Below, piece after piece: positions 28,516 to 37,798 of a stretch of DNA of 64,000 nt. The notes below the pieces were generated by a model. The model was given only the letters and a program-made list of their open reading frames with translations, made no database searches and was not told the DNA's origin. Positions within the stretch are counted from its first letter, which is position 1; every line of letters starts with the position of its first letter. This stretch comes from Nitrospira sp. Its GTDB lineage: Bacteria > Nitrospirota > Nitrospiria > Nitrospirales > Nitrospiraceae. The stretch spans positions 186,001-250,000 of the forward strand of contig JARFXO010000005.1 in assembly GCA_029194665.1 (NCBI GenBank), read 5' to 3'. The position numbers and the translations under genes are program-made.

Positions 28516-30459
28516 ATGATGCGTACCATCCACGTCGTGAAACAGCATCTAGCTGCCGCGTTTTTCGTCGCGATCGGTTTGATAGCCTCTGGCTGCGGGG
28601 ACGCAGCGACGGTCAGCGAACCGGCAGAACTCGGTAACCTGTCGGTCTCCGCTGGAACTCTACGACCGGCTTTTGCCCCTGCAACAACTGAGTACACCGT
28701 TCAGCTCTCCAGCGCTGTCTCGAGTACGACCATCACTGCAAGCCCTCGAACAGACGGGGACACCATACATATCGACAACCAGCAGACAATGAGTCGGACC
28801 ATGGCTCTCGACTCGCCAGGCGCGGAGAAGTCCGTAAGTATCGTCGTCACAGGAACAGGCACAGGAGGTGGTTCGAAGTCCTACACCGTTCGTGTCAAGC
28901 GAGACTTAGAGGATAACTCGTTACAGGCCCTCTCCGTTTCGAGCGGAACTCTGGCTCCCGCCCCATTCGATAAGGACACGCTCGACTATACGGCCAATAA
29001 TGTCGGTACGTCTGTCACCAGCGTTACCATCGCGGCCACCAAGTCTGATCAAAATTCGGTCATGCAGATCGGTGCGGTCACCGTTCCGGCAGGAACTGCG
29101 TCGGGGCAGGCGACCGTTCAGCTCGGCGGCACAGGGTCAGCCACACCTGTGTCGATAGACATCACGCGCCCGAGCGGGAGTAAGAAGACCTACACGGTTA
29201 CCATACATCGCGGCGCATCAGCCAATAACAACTTGCGAGGTTTAACGATTTCACAGGGAACGTTAAGCTTTAGGGCAAGTACAACCAGTTACACCGTGAA
29301 TGTGGCAAGCAATGCGACCAGTGTTGTCGTCACGCCGACACTACAAGATGCCACCGCCGGCATGACCGTGAATGGGCAAGACACCAACTCCGGCCAGGCC
29401 CGAACCATTCCATTGGGCGCACCTGGTTCAAACACCATTATCAATATTCTTGTAATTGCACAGAACGGTACCCCGAATCCCTATTCGGTGAACGTCATTC
29501 GTGCCGCCCTTGGCGGGAACAACAATCTGCGGAGTTTGACCGTCTTGCCAGGCAGCCTGACCCCTGCATTCAGGGCAAATAGGACCGGCTACACGGTGAA
29601 CCTCGGGAGTAACATCGACAATCTCACCGTGACCGCTTCCGTGCAAGATGCAGGGGCAATCTTGATGATTAATGGGCAAGGAGCCGGCTCTGGTCAGTCC
29701 CGCCCGGTTCCATTAGAGCCGCCCGGCTCGACTACGGAAATTGACATTACAGTGGTCGCTCCGAATGGAAACCCTAGGACATATCAAATCAACGCCAGCC
29801 GCGAGGCCCTCGGGGGCAACAATAATCTGTCGGCTTTGACGGTGTCGCCCGGCACCTTGGCCCCCGTCTTTAATGCAAACTCCATGGGATATACGGTGAA
29901 CGTCGGGAGCGCCGTTACCAACATTAACGTCTCTGCAACCAAAGTCGACTCGAATGCCGTGATGTCCGGGGACGTGTCGGCCGGGACAGGTGTCGCAACG
30001 GGCCAGGCCACTATTCCGCTGAATGGGGCAGGGACCAGCACACCCCTGTCGGTTACTGTGACCGCTCCGAATGGTAGTCCCAAGACATACAGCATCATCG
30101 TCAACCGAGCGGCGCCAACGGCACCACCAGCGCCGGCAAGCGCACCGGATCTGACGCCGGAGAGTGATTCCGGATTCAACCCCGGCCAGGATGCCGACAA
30201 CATCACTAATGACTTGACACCGAGCTTCGCAGTGGCCCCGCCTGCGGCGGGAGAGACTCCGAACCTTTATATAGACGGGGTTAAAGTCAAGGAAGGGTTT
30301 GATGAGGGAGCGAACACCCTCACCCCGACGAACCCGCTTCCTGGCGGTGAATACGATATTACTGTTACCAGCACGGTGACCAATGCAGCAGGCCTTGAGT
30401 CTCTCCCGAGTCCGTCCCTGAACGTGCACATTGACAACGTAGCCCCGGGATTCCCGTAG
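28516..30459 (+). CDS. Cadherin-like beta-sandwich repeat lipoprotein 3 with Ig-like tail
   Basis: A lipoprotein of about 647 residues (lipobox LIASGC) with five cadherin-like repeats (NLSVSAGTLRP, LQALSVSSGTLAP, NLRGLTISQGTLSF, NLRSLTVLPGSLTP, NLSALTVSPGTLAP). After a proline/alanine linker it ends in a bacterial Ig-like domain of the large-adhesin type (PDLTPESDSGFNPGQDAD, DNITNDLTPSF, NVHIDNVAP), absent from the other four. The start at 28516 follows GAAAGAGATC, like gene 2; an earlier ATG at 28468 is possible. Confidence 0.86.
   Translation: MMRTIHVVKQHLAAAFFVAIGLIASGCGDAATVSEPAELGNLSVSAGTLRPAFAPATTEYTVQLSSAVSSTTITASPRTDGDTIHIDNQQTMSRTMALDSPGAEKSVSIVVTGTGTGGGSKSYTVRVKRDLEDNSLQALSVSSGTLAPAPFDKDTLDYTANNVGTSVTSVTIAATKSDQNSVMQIGAVTVPAGTASGQATVQLGGTGSATPVSIDITRPSGSKKTYTVTIHRGASANNNLRGLTISQGTLSFRASTTSYTVNVASNATSVVVTPTLQDATAGMTVNGQDTNSGQARTIPLGAPGSNTIINILVIAQNGTPNPYSVNVIRAALGGNNNLRSLTVLPGSLTPAFRANRTGYTVNLGSNIDNLTVTASVQDAGAILMINGQGAGSGQSRPVPLEPPGSTTEIDITVVAPNGNPRTYQINASREALGGNNNLSALTVSPGTLAPVFNANSMGYTVNVGSAVTNINVSATKVDSNAVMSGDVSAGTGVATGQATIPLNGAGTSTPLSVTVTAPNGSPKTYSIIVNRAAPTAPPAPASAPDLTPESDSGFNPGQDADNITNDLTPSFAVAPPAAGETPNLYIDGVKVKEGFDEGANTLTPTNPLPGGEYDITVTSTVTNAAGLESLPSPSLNVHIDNVAPGFP
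29284..29358 (+). repeat. Second copy of the 75-nt repeat
   Basis: Identical to 26927-27001 in gene 2. The two copies diverge immediately outside. Confidence 0.75.
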
Positions 30460-30600
30460 GCCCGGGGCCGCGCCGAGGTGAGCAATACCGCCAGGGGGAT
30501 CGTCCCGATTCCCTTCGTGCTATTCACATCCTGCTGGCTCCTGATCCCCTCTCTTCCTCCGACCAAAAGCATGGCTGATACCTTCAGCGTACTTCGCCTT

Positions 30601-30642
30601 ACCTAAGTAGGTCTGGACCAATCTCAAACCCTCTCATACCAT
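30601..30642 (+). promoter_or_regulatory. Promoter and dyad for lipoprotein gene 4
   Basis: Dyad ACCTA-AG-TAGGT at 30601-30612, then TGGACC (-35, 30614-30619), 17 bases and TACCAT (30637-30642) as a weak -10. The stretch from the dyad to TGGACCAATCT matches the gene 3 region almost base for base. Dyad centre about -42.5. The gap 30460-30719 has no other gene. Confidence 0.55.
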
Positions 30643-30719
30643 CCGAATCTGTCGGCTGACCTTTTCAGGGATCGAGCGATGCATCACCTCTGTTCTACGA
30701 GAAAGTGGAGTAACACCAA

Positions 30720-32663
30720 ATGAGAGGTATCCTGACCTTTGTAGGACAATGTTTTGCTGTTGTTGCCGTCACGATCGGCTTAAGTTCGTACGGCTGTATG
30801 GGCTCGACCACCGTGAACCCAGTGGCCGAGCTCGCCAGTCTGACGGTCACTCCCGGAACACTCCAACCGGCCTTTACCAGCGGGACAACTCAATACACCG
30901 TCGATCTCACCCGCAAAGTTACAAGCGTGAAGATCACGGCGCAACCTGCCGTGGCGGGAGATACCATCACGATCAATGGCCAAGCCACGACGAGCAGCAC
31001 CATTACCCTTGGCTCGGAAGGGTCGACTACTTCCGTCAGTATCGTCGTGTCCGAATCAACGAACAATTCTCGTACCTATATCGTGCTTCTCAAGAGAGCG
31101 AGCGTAGCCGGGAACAATTCGTTGGCGAGCTTGACCGTTTCGCCCGGAACGCTGGCTCCCGTATTCAACGAGAACACGCTGACCTATAGCGTCGATGTTG
31201 CCAACAATGTCGAAAGTGTCACAGTGAAGCCCACTCTTCAAGACTCTGCTGCGACGATGACGGTGAACGGAGAAGCTAGGAACTCAGGGGAGAGCCTACC
31301 ACCCATACAGTTGGGCGGAGCGGGCTCAAGCACCCCTATCGATATAGTGGTGATCGCCCAGAACAACAGTCAGAAAACCTACCACGTCACTGTAAACCGC
31401 GGAAAATCAGGCAATAACTTCTTGGAGAGCCTGGAGATTTCACCAGGCACGTTAGACCCCTTCTTTACCCCCGGCACAGAAGGCTATACGGTGAATTTGC
31501 CAAGTATTTTACCGGGCAACACGACCAGCATGACGGTCACGCCGACACTGCAAGATGCTACGGCCAGCATGACAGTGAATGGGCAACCCGCTCCCTCAGG
31601 GCAGGCCCAAACCACCCCGCTGCCCGCCCCTGGCGCGACCACCGCGATCAACATCGCGGTGACCGCGCAAAATAACACCGAAAGAACATATACAGTGACC
31701 ATCATCCGTGCCGCACTCAACGGAAACAATTTTCTGTCGGCCTTGACCATTTCGCCGGGCACGTTAACCCCGATCTTCAACGCCGGCACAGAAGGTTACA
31801 CGGTGAATTTGCCGAGCATTTTACCGGGCAACCCGACCAGCATGACGGTCACGCCGACGTTGCAAGATACCACCGCGAGCATGAGCATAAGTGTCGACAA
31901 CGGATCACCCACCAACATCAATTCCGGGGAGGCCCGAAGCACTCCGTTGCCCGCCCCTGGCGCGACCACCGCGATCAACATCGCGGTGACCGCGCAAAAT
32001 AACACCGAAAGAACATATACAGTGACCATCATCCGTGCCGCACTGAGCGGTAACAATAATCTGTCGGCTTTGACGGTCACGCCTCCTGGCACCCCTATTC
32101 CCGGCTTCAGCCCAAACATCTTGACCTATACGGTAAACGTAGCCACCGATGTCATTAGTGTCACGGTGACTGCGACGCTTGAAGATATCAATGCCAGTAT
32201 GACGATCAACGGCCAAGGTACCAGCTCAGGAGTGGCAAGTGCTCCGATTACTCTTGGTGGAGCGGGATCGGACAGGACCATCACGATCATCGTAATAGCT
32301 CCGAATGGTAGCCAAAAGATCTACACCGTCACGGTCCATCGAGCGTCATCGAGCAATAGCAACCTGTCGGCTTTGAGCGTGTCACAAGGTGTCCTCGACA
32401 ACCCGTTCGATCCGAACCAGCTGAGTTACACGGTGAACGTCGATAGCACAGTTGATAGTGTAGTTATCTCCGCAACGAAGGCTGATCTGCAGGCCACCAT
32501 GTCCTCCTTGGGCTCGGTGATTGCTGCACCAGGTGACCCGGATGGACAGGTGCTGGTCACATTGGGGGCTGGACCGAGCACAGAGGTGGTAACGATTACG
32601 GTGATCGCACAGGATATGGCAAGTCAGAGCCCCTATACCGTCACTGTCAACAAAGCGCCCTAG
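30720..32663 (+). CDS. Cadherin-like beta-sandwich repeat lipoprotein 4
   Basis: A 647-residue lipoprotein (lipobox LSSYGC) with six repeats (SLTVTPGTLQP, SLASLTVSPGTLAP, FLESLEISPGTLDP, FLSALTISPGTLTP, NLSALTVTPPGTPIP, NLSALSVSQGVLDN). Repeats 3 and 4 are nearly identical in DNA and share a 97-base exact copy. First half most like gene 2. Predicted envelope-anchored. Confidence 0.87.
   Translation: MRGILTFVGQCFAVVAVTIGLSSYGCMGSTTVNPVAELASLTVTPGTLQPAFTSGTTQYTVDLTRKVTSVKITAQPAVAGDTITINGQATTSSTITLGSEGSTTSVSIVVSESTNNSRTYIVLLKRASVAGNNSLASLTVSPGTLAPVFNENTLTYSVDVANNVESVTVKPTLQDSAATMTVNGEARNSGESLPPIQLGGAGSSTPIDIVVIAQNNSQKTYHVTVNRGKSGNNFLESLEISPGTLDPFFTPGTEGYTVNLPSILPGNTTSMTVTPTLQDATASMTVNGQPAPSGQAQTTPLPAPGATTAINIAVTAQNNTERTYTVTIIRAALNGNNFLSALTISPGTLTPIFNAGTEGYTVNLPSILPGNPTSMTVTPTLQDTTASMSISVDNGSPTNINSGEARSTPLPAPGATTAINIAVTAQNNTERTYTVTIIRAALSGNNNLSALTVTPPGTPIPGFSPNILTYTVNVATDVISVTVTATLEDINASMTINGQGTSSGVASAPITLGGAGSDRTITIIVIAPNGSQKIYTVTVHRASSSNSNLSALSVSQGVLDNPFDPNQLSYTVNVDSTVDSVVISATKADLQATMSSLGSVIAAPGDPDGQVLVTLGAGPSTEVVTITVIAQDMASQSPYTVTVNKAP
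31621..32044 (+). repeat. Tandem repeat pair with a 97-nt exact duplicate
   Basis: Bases 31621-31717 are identical to 31948-32044 (327 bases apart, one repeat unit), inside repeats 3 and 4 of gene 4. The flanking parts of the two units are also closely similar. This marks a recent repeat duplication. Confidence 0.75.
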
Positions 32664-32799
32664 GGTGAAACAAAATCCGCCTCCAGTTCTCCGGTCTCGC
32701 ACGCCACGATCCATCCTAACCATCGGTGACCAGGCAGAACTGGCTCCTCCCCGGATATCCTGTCACTGCATGTGTCCTGGTCGCACACACATCGGTCCA

Positions 32800-32859
32800 C
32801 GACCTCTCGATTAGAGGTCGATTAGAAGCCTTGACCTCATCAGTAGGATTGGCTATAGT
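32800..32859 (+). promoter_or_regulatory. Strong predicted promoter with dyad for lipoprotein gene 5
   Basis: TTGACC (32831-32836), a 17-base spacer and TATAGT (32854-32859) form a good sigma70 promoter with a start near 32866. Upstream is an 8-bp-arm dyad, CGACCTCT-CGATT-AGAGGTCG (32800-32820), centred about -56, so its sequence and spacing differ from genes 3 and 4. The gap 32664-32978 has no other gene. Confidence 0.55.
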
Positions 32860-32978
32860 CCAAACCCCTGCTCAGTGCTTGCAGAGTTTGGGACCCTCTC
32901 GTAGCCTCGACATCTACCGTTTGGGTTCACCGCAGCAATCTATCGTTCCATGCACCAAAAGAAGTGACCGGTATTACT

Positions 32979-33995
32979 ATGACGCGCATGTTCACCATCA
33001 CCGGACAATATTTCGCCCTTATCATTCTTGCCATCATGGGTTTGCTTTCCTCTGGTTGCGGTGATTCCGCGTCGGTCTCGCAAGGGCCAGATGTGCCTCT
33101 CGCCAACTTGACGATCAGTCCTGGGGCGCTTCAGCCGCCTTTTTCGAGCAACACCGTCACGTATGGAGCCAATGTGTCACCGGCAGTCGGCGCTGTTACG
33201 GTGACGGCCACCCCTCAAGACAGCACGGCGACGGTCACGATCGCTGGAACAGCGACTCAAAGTCTTACGGTTACACTCGGAGCGCCAGGATCGAGCAAAG
33301 ATATCACGATCATAGTGACGTCGACGAACGGAAGTCAGAGTACCTATACCATCACGGTCCACAGAGCAGCCTTATCAGGGAACACCGCCTTATCGGCACT
33401 GACTGTGACACCCGGCACCTTGGCTCCCGCCTTTACTCCAAGCACCATGAACTACACGGTGGACGTGGCGATGGATGTCGCGAGCGTGACGGTCTCCGCG
33501 ACCAAGGACGATCCAAGTGCCGTCTTGTCCGGCTCCATCCCCAATCCCGGGCCGGGACAAGCAACAGGGCAGGCGACCATTCAGCTGGGTGCGCAGGGGT
33601 CAGCCACACCTGTGTCGATCATCGTCATTGCACCGAACGGCAACTCCGATACATACCGTATCATTGTGAACCGAGCTGCGCCGTCAAGTAACAACAAACT
33701 ATCGGCCTTGACCGTGTCCGCCGGCACCTTGGTTCCGGCGTTTTCCCCTGATACGGAAAACTATACGGTGGGTGTGGCAGCTGCCAACGGATCCGTGACT
33801 ATTTCTGCGACCAAGTCCGATCCGAATGCCGTGATGGCGCTGGGTTCGGTGATCGTCGGGGCGGGGACGCCGACAGGTCAAACGTCCATCCAATTGGGCC
33901 CTGGGGCAAGCCTACCAGTGAACATTATCGTGACGGCGCAGGATCAAATAAGCATAAAGCAGTATACTGTTACCGTGAGCCGACCGTTATCGTGA
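32979..33995 (+). CDS. Cadherin-like beta-sandwich repeat lipoprotein 5
   Basis: About 338 residues (lipobox LLSSGC) with three repeats (NLTISPGALQP, ALSALTVTPGTLAP, KLSALTVSAGTLVP), the same repeat number as gene 1, which it most resembles in its first repeat. Convergent with the response regulator gene, 39 bases away. Confidence 0.86.
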   Translation: MTRMFTITGQYFALIILAIMGLLSSGCGDSASVSQGPDVPLANLTISPGALQPPFSSNTVTYGANVSPAVGAVTVTATPQDSTATVTIAGTATQSLTVTLGAPGSSKDITIIVTSTNGSQSTYTITVHRAALSGNTALSALTVTPGTLAPAFTPSTMNYTVDVAMDVASVTVSATKDDPSAVLSGSIPNPGPGQATGQATIQLGAQGSATPVSIIVIAPNGNSDTYRIIVNRAAPSSNNKLSALTVSAGTLVPAFSPDTENYTVGVAAANGSVTISATKSDPNAVMALGSVIVGAGTPTGQTSIQLGPGASLPVNIIVTAQDQISIKQYTVTVSRPLS

Positions 33996-34034
33996 ACCTC
34001 TTCGAATGCGAATCCCCTTGCCGGACAGAAATTC

Positions 34035-34706
34035 CTACCGTTTTGGATCCAGCTCGATCAAGCCCTTCCGGATGGCGAGGATGGCGGCTTGCGTGCGATC
34101 GTAGACTTGCAGCTTGTGGAAGATATTCCGGACGTGATTCTTCACCGTCTTTTCGCTCAAATCAAGGTTGTTGGCGATCTCTTTGTTGGTTTTTCCGTCG
34201 GCGACCAATCGTAGCACCGTAATCTCTCGATCCGTCAAATCATGCTCGGCCCAGGCCGACTTCTTGCCTTTCTTTTGGGCCATCAATGAGAATTCCGCCA
34301 AGATTTTACTGGCCACGGACGGATGGATCAGCGATTCGCCTCGATAGATGGCACGAATGGCCGCAACGATCTGGGACGATTCAGAGTCTTTCAAAAGATA
34401 TCCGGTCGCTCCCGCGCGGACCAGATCGAAGATGTACTGTTGTTCTTCGTACATGGTCAACGCGACGATGCCGATGTGTGGAAACTCGCGCTTGATTTGT
34501 CTCGTCGCCTCGACGCCGCCCATCCGCGGCATGCTGACATCCATGAGAATCACATCGGGGAGCAGCGTACGCGCTTTTTCCACCGCTTCCATCCCGTCTT
34601 GCGCTTCGCCGATGACCTGAATGTCTTCCTTGGTCTTGAGAATGGCGGCCAAGCCTTCCCGAACCACCCGATGATCGTCGGCGATCAGAACCTTAATTTT
34701 TTCCAT
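34035..34706 (-). CDS. NarL/FixJ-family response regulator
   Basis: A 223-residue regulator: receiver domain (DDH at 10-12, phospho-acceptor D56 in DVILMDVSMP, GYLLKD) and a C-terminal GerE/LuxR helix-turn-helix (LTDREITVLRLVADGKTNKE, LSEKTVKNHVRNIFHKL). It binds DNA as a dimer at dyad sites. The ATG at 34706 has AAGGAGGAG upstream. It overlaps the kinase gene by 14 bases, so the pair is translationally coupled. Its targets are unknown; the dyads of the adjacent lipoprotein genes are candidates. Confidence 0.92.
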   Translation of the reverse strand: MEKIKVLIADDHRVVREGLAAILKTKEDIQVIGEAQDGMEAVEKARTLLPDVILMDVSMPRMGGVEATRQIKREFPHIGIVALTMYEEQQYIFDLVRAGATGYLLKDSESSQIVAAIRAIYRGESLIHPSVASKILAEFSLMAQKKGKKSAWAEHDLTDREITVLRLVADGKTNKEIANNLDLSEKTVKNHVRNIFHKLQVYDRTQAAILAIRKGLIELDPKR

Positions 34707-35799
34707 TCCCTGGCTCCTCCTTGTGACCCAGCGGCACCTCGACGATGATTTTCGTGCCTTTCCCCGGTTTGGACTGGACGCGCCCTTCGCCACCCACCAA
34801 GCGAGCTCGTTCCAAGATCCCCTTGATGCCAAAATGATCCCACTTTTCGGGGTCACGCAGAACGGTTTCCAGATCGAACCCGATGCCATTGTCGGAAATC
34901 GTTACGCGCAACAGATCCATCTCGATGTCCAGGTTGATTGAGACTCGGTCGGCCTTGGCGTGTTTTTCGACGTTGCTCAAGGCTTCCTGAATGATTCGAA
35001 AAAGAAAGATCTTCGTCCGTGGAAAGAGAATCTGCTCATCCCCCGTGACCGAAAACTTCGTGGCGATGTGGGTCTGGGTCTGATACGACTTGAAATAATT
35101 CGTGAGGGCTGGAATCAATTCCATCTTGTCGTAGTGCAAGGGGCGCAGATTGAAGATGACTTGGCGGGCTTCCTGTATGGCCAGCTTCAGTTGGGCCTTA
35201 CTCTCCTTGAGGGTCGCCAAACTGGCTCGCGGGTTCTTCCGAAGAAGTTGCTGGCAAAGATCCAGCTTGAAGTTCACCCCCGCTAAGCTCTGCACGAGTC
35301 CGTCGTGGATCTCGCAAGCGATTCTGGTTCGTTCTTCCGTCACTGCAGCTCCGGTTTCTTTGACGTACAATCGATAGAGCGATTGGTACTTGTTCAGTGC
35401 CTTTTCAATCTCCCCGGTCGCGCGAATGCGGGCTTCGATGAGTTCCCACATGAATTTCGCGCTGGCACCGCCGATGATGGTGACACCCATACGATGAAAA
35501 TCTTGGAGAAACTTCCGGACTTCTCCATCACCCGATACGTCGATGATCAGATCGACAGGTTCCATCGTCAGCAGCTGTCGATAGTTGCGTGTAATCGGGA
35601 TGTTGAGCTGTTTGGCCAATCCTAATCCCGGCGCTTCCGGATCACGTTCGGCAACACCGACGATTTGCACCAGTGGATCAATCGCAAATATCTCCATGAG
35701 CGCGGTGCCCCCGCGGCCCGCTCCGATGATTGCGACGCTCGTCGCTCCGGAGATCGGCTGGTTCCGTCTGGCACGCTGCTGGGGAGCCGGCTTATTCAT
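34693..35799 (-). CDS. NarX-type histidine kinase with Rossmann-fold sensor domain
   Basis: A 368-residue kinase. Residues about 20-120 form a Rossmann-type nucleotide-binding domain: SVAIIGAGRGGTALMEIF with GxGxxG at 26-31, then IVGVAERDP and VDLIIDVSGDGEV. After a coiled linker comes a HisKA_3 dimerisation domain with phospho-acceptor H165 (IACEIHDGLVQSL) and a HATPase (FRIIQEALSNVEKHAKAD, ISDNGIGFD, GIKGILERA). There are no membrane helices, so it is a cytoplasmic sensor, perhaps of a dinucleotide redox state. Start 35799 has GAAGGTG 9 nt upstream. Confidence 0.88.
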   Translation of the reverse strand: MNKPAPQQRARRNQPISGATSVAIIGAGRGGTALMEIFAIDPLVQIVGVAERDPEAPGLGLAKQLNIPITRNYRQLLTMEPVDLIIDVSGDGEVRKFLQDFHRMGVTIIGGASAKFMWELIEARIRATGEIEKALNKYQSLYRLYVKETGAAVTEERTRIACEIHDGLVQSLAGVNFKLDLCQQLLRKNPRASLATLKESKAQLKLAIQEARQVIFNLRPLHYDKMELIPALTNYFKSYQTQTHIATKFSVTGDEQILFPRTKIFLFRIIQEALSNVEKHAKADRVSINLDIEMDLLRVTISDNGIGFDLETVLRDPEKWDHFGIKGILERARLVGGEGRVQSKPGKGTKIIVEVPLGHKEEPGNGKN

Positions 35800-35908
35800 A
35801 GATTCCACACCTTCTACACAGCTCACCGGGGTCAACAACGGACGAATGTCGAATCGGACGAGATTCCCAAGAGCTGGAAAGAGAAAGGATGGGGTCCGAA
35901 GTTGCGTC

Positions 35909-36373
35909 TTACCGTTCGCGACGCTGCTGAGTAAGCGTCTTCAACTCGTCCATGAACTGGTCGATGTCCTTAAATTCCCGGTACACGGATGCAAATCTGA
36001 CATAGGCGACCTGGTCCAGCTGATGCAACTCCTTCATGACTTCTTCACCGACAACCCGGCTCTCAATCTCTGTCTCGCCCATCTCCTGAATCCGTTTTTC
36101 TATCCGGTCGGTGACGGCTTCGATGGTGCCGATACTGATCGGCCGCTTTTCACAGGCTTTTTTCAAGCCGACAAGAATCTTATTGCGGTCAAACGACTCG
36201 CGGCGACCGTCCTTCTTCACGACAACGGGAAGAATTTCTTCGACCCGCTCGTAGGTGGTATAGCGACGTTTGCAACCAAGGCACTCCCGGCGGCGACGAA
36301 TGACCTCGCCTTCCTTGGCCATACGAGAATCGACGACCTTGTCCTCAACTTCATCGCAGAAGGGACATTTCAC
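35909..36373 (-). CDS. nrdR: Transcriptional repressor NrdR
   Basis: A 154-residue protein with the zinc ribbon (C3, C6, C31, C34) and an ATP-cone ([20 protein letters not shown]) typical of NrdR, which represses ribonucleotide reductase genes in response to dATP/ATP. Full length. It lies just downstream of glyA on the same strand (33-base gap), a common pairing. Confidence 0.95.
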   Translation of the reverse strand: MKCPFCDEVEDKVVDSRMAKEGEVIRRRRECLGCKRRYTTYERVEEILPVVVKKDGRRESFDRNKILVGLKKACEKRPISIGTIEAVTDRIEKRIQEMGETEIESRVVGEEVMKELHQLDQVAYVRFASVYREFKDIDQFMDELKTLTQQRRER

Positions 36374-36406
36374 CGACGGCGACCCTGCTCTCTTACGATC
36401 GGCTGA

Positions 36407-37669
36407 CTAGTAGGGATGAATGATAGGAAACCGCGCGCACAACGCTTTGGCTTGTCCACGAACTTCTTCCAACACCGCCGGCTCTTGTCGGTGCTGGAGG
36501 ACACGGTCGACTAATTCGACGATCTGTTTCATCTCCGGCTCCCTCATGCCGCGGGTAGAAACGATGGGCGACCCCAGGCGAATCCCGCTGGCCACCGCCG
36601 GCGGCTTTTCATCGTACGGGACGGCGTTCTTATTGACGATAATGCCGGCGGTGTCCAGCGCCGCATCCGCCTCCTTCCCGGTGATCCCCTTGTTCGTGAG
36701 GTTCAGGAGCATCAGATGCGTATCGGTTCCGCCGGAGACAATCTTATAGCCCCGATCGACGAACCCTTGTGCCAAGGCCTTCGCATTGGTCAGCACCTGC
36801 TGCTGATAACGCTTGAATCCCGGCGACAAGGCTTCTTTAAAGGCGACCGCCTTGGCTGCGATCACATGCATCAACGGTCCGCCCTGTAGCCCAGGAAATA
36901 CCAGTTTGTCGACGGCCTTCGCATACTCGGTTTTACACATCGTGACGCCCCCGCGCGGACCGCGGAGCGTCTTATGAGTCGTCGTCGTGACGAAGTCGGC
37001 ATAGGGAACGGGATTCGGATGAAGCCCGGCAGCGATGAGGCCGGCAATATGCGCGATATCGACCAACAGATAGGCTTCCACTGATTTGGCGATCTGTTGG
37101 AAACGAGGGAAATCCAGCACGCGGGCATAAGCACTGGCTCCGACCACGATCATCCGCGGACGACATTCCTCTGCGACCTTCTGGACGGCATCGTAGTCGA
37201 TGGTTTCGGTCCGTCGATCGACACCATAGGAGAAGACACGGAAGAGAAGACCGGAGAAATTGACTTTACTCCCATGCGTAAGGTGACCGCCTTGGGCGAG
37301 ATCCATTCCGAGGATGGTGTCGCCTGCCTTCAGGACCGATAGATAGGCCGCCATATTGGCTTGTGAACCAGAATGCGGCTGTACGTTGACATGTTCGGCG
37401 CCGAAGATTTCTTTGCACCGCTGAATCGCCAAATCTTCCACGGCGTCGGCATACTGACATCCGCCGTAGTATCGCTTCCCGGGGTAGCCTTCCGCGTACT
37501 TATTGGTGAGCAAGGAGCCTTGTGCGGCCAATACTGCAGGGCTGGCAAAATTTTCCGAGGCGATCAAGAGCAGCTTCTCACGCTGACGGACTTCTTCTGC
37601 CTCGATCGCGGCGTAAACCTCGGGATCTGTAGCCCTCAGCGCATCCCAGGAACCGATTGCGTCGCTCAT
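36407..37669 (-). CDS. glyA: Serine hydroxymethyltransferase
   Basis: A 420-residue PLP enzyme interconverting serine and glycine and feeding one-carbon units to tetrahydrofolate. Landmarks are [43 protein letters not shown] and the PLP lysine in [13 protein letters not shown]. Start at 37669 (MSDAIGSWD) is preferred over an upstream ATG at 37690; neither has a strong SD. Confidence 0.96.
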   Translation of the reverse strand: MSDAIGSWDALRATDPEVYAAIEAEEVRQREKLLLIASENFASPAVLAAQGSLLTNKYAEGYPGKRYYGGCQYADAVEDLAIQRCKEIFGAEHVNVQPHSGSQANMAAYLSVLKAGDTILGMDLAQGGHLTHGSKVNFSGLLFRVFSYGVDRRTETIDYDAVQKVAEECRPRMIVVGASAYARVLDFPRFQQIAKSVEAYLLVDIAHIAGLIAAGLHPNPVPYADFVTTTTHKTLRGPRGGVTMCKTEYAKAVDKLVFPGLQGGPLMHVIAAKAVAFKEALSPGFKRYQQQVLTNAKALAQGFVDRGYKIVSGGTDTHLMLLNLTNKGITGKEADAALDTAGIIVNKNAVPYDEKPPAVASGIRLGSPIVSTRGMREPEMKQIVELVDRVLQHRQEPAVLEEVRGQAKALCARFPIIHPY

Positions 37670-37726
37670 CGTGTCACCATGCTCAACCACCTATGTATTG
37701 CGTCCCGAAGTTCTTGTCATGTTCCG

Positions 37727-37778
37727 TTCGCCCTGAGCTTGTCGAAGGGCGTTCATGGTTCGACAGGCTCACCACGAA
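37727..37778. repeat. Imperfect inverted repeat between rplI and glyA
   Basis: Arms 37727-37746 and 37759-37778 match at 16 of 20 positions (core GAGC.TGTCGAA), separated by 12 bases. It resembles the widespread TTCGACAAGCTCAGGGCGAA-type dispersed intergenic repeat of proteobacteria and others. It could form a hairpin 3' of rplI. Confidence 0.6.
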
Positions 37779-37798
37779 CGTATTTCCGGCACAGTGCG

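Noticed and set aside
25105-33995. Could the many short similar sequences be a CRISPR array?
   Set aside because: The repeats are about 280-330 bases, diverged, in frame and encode a protein fold; there are no regular short direct repeats with unique spacers.
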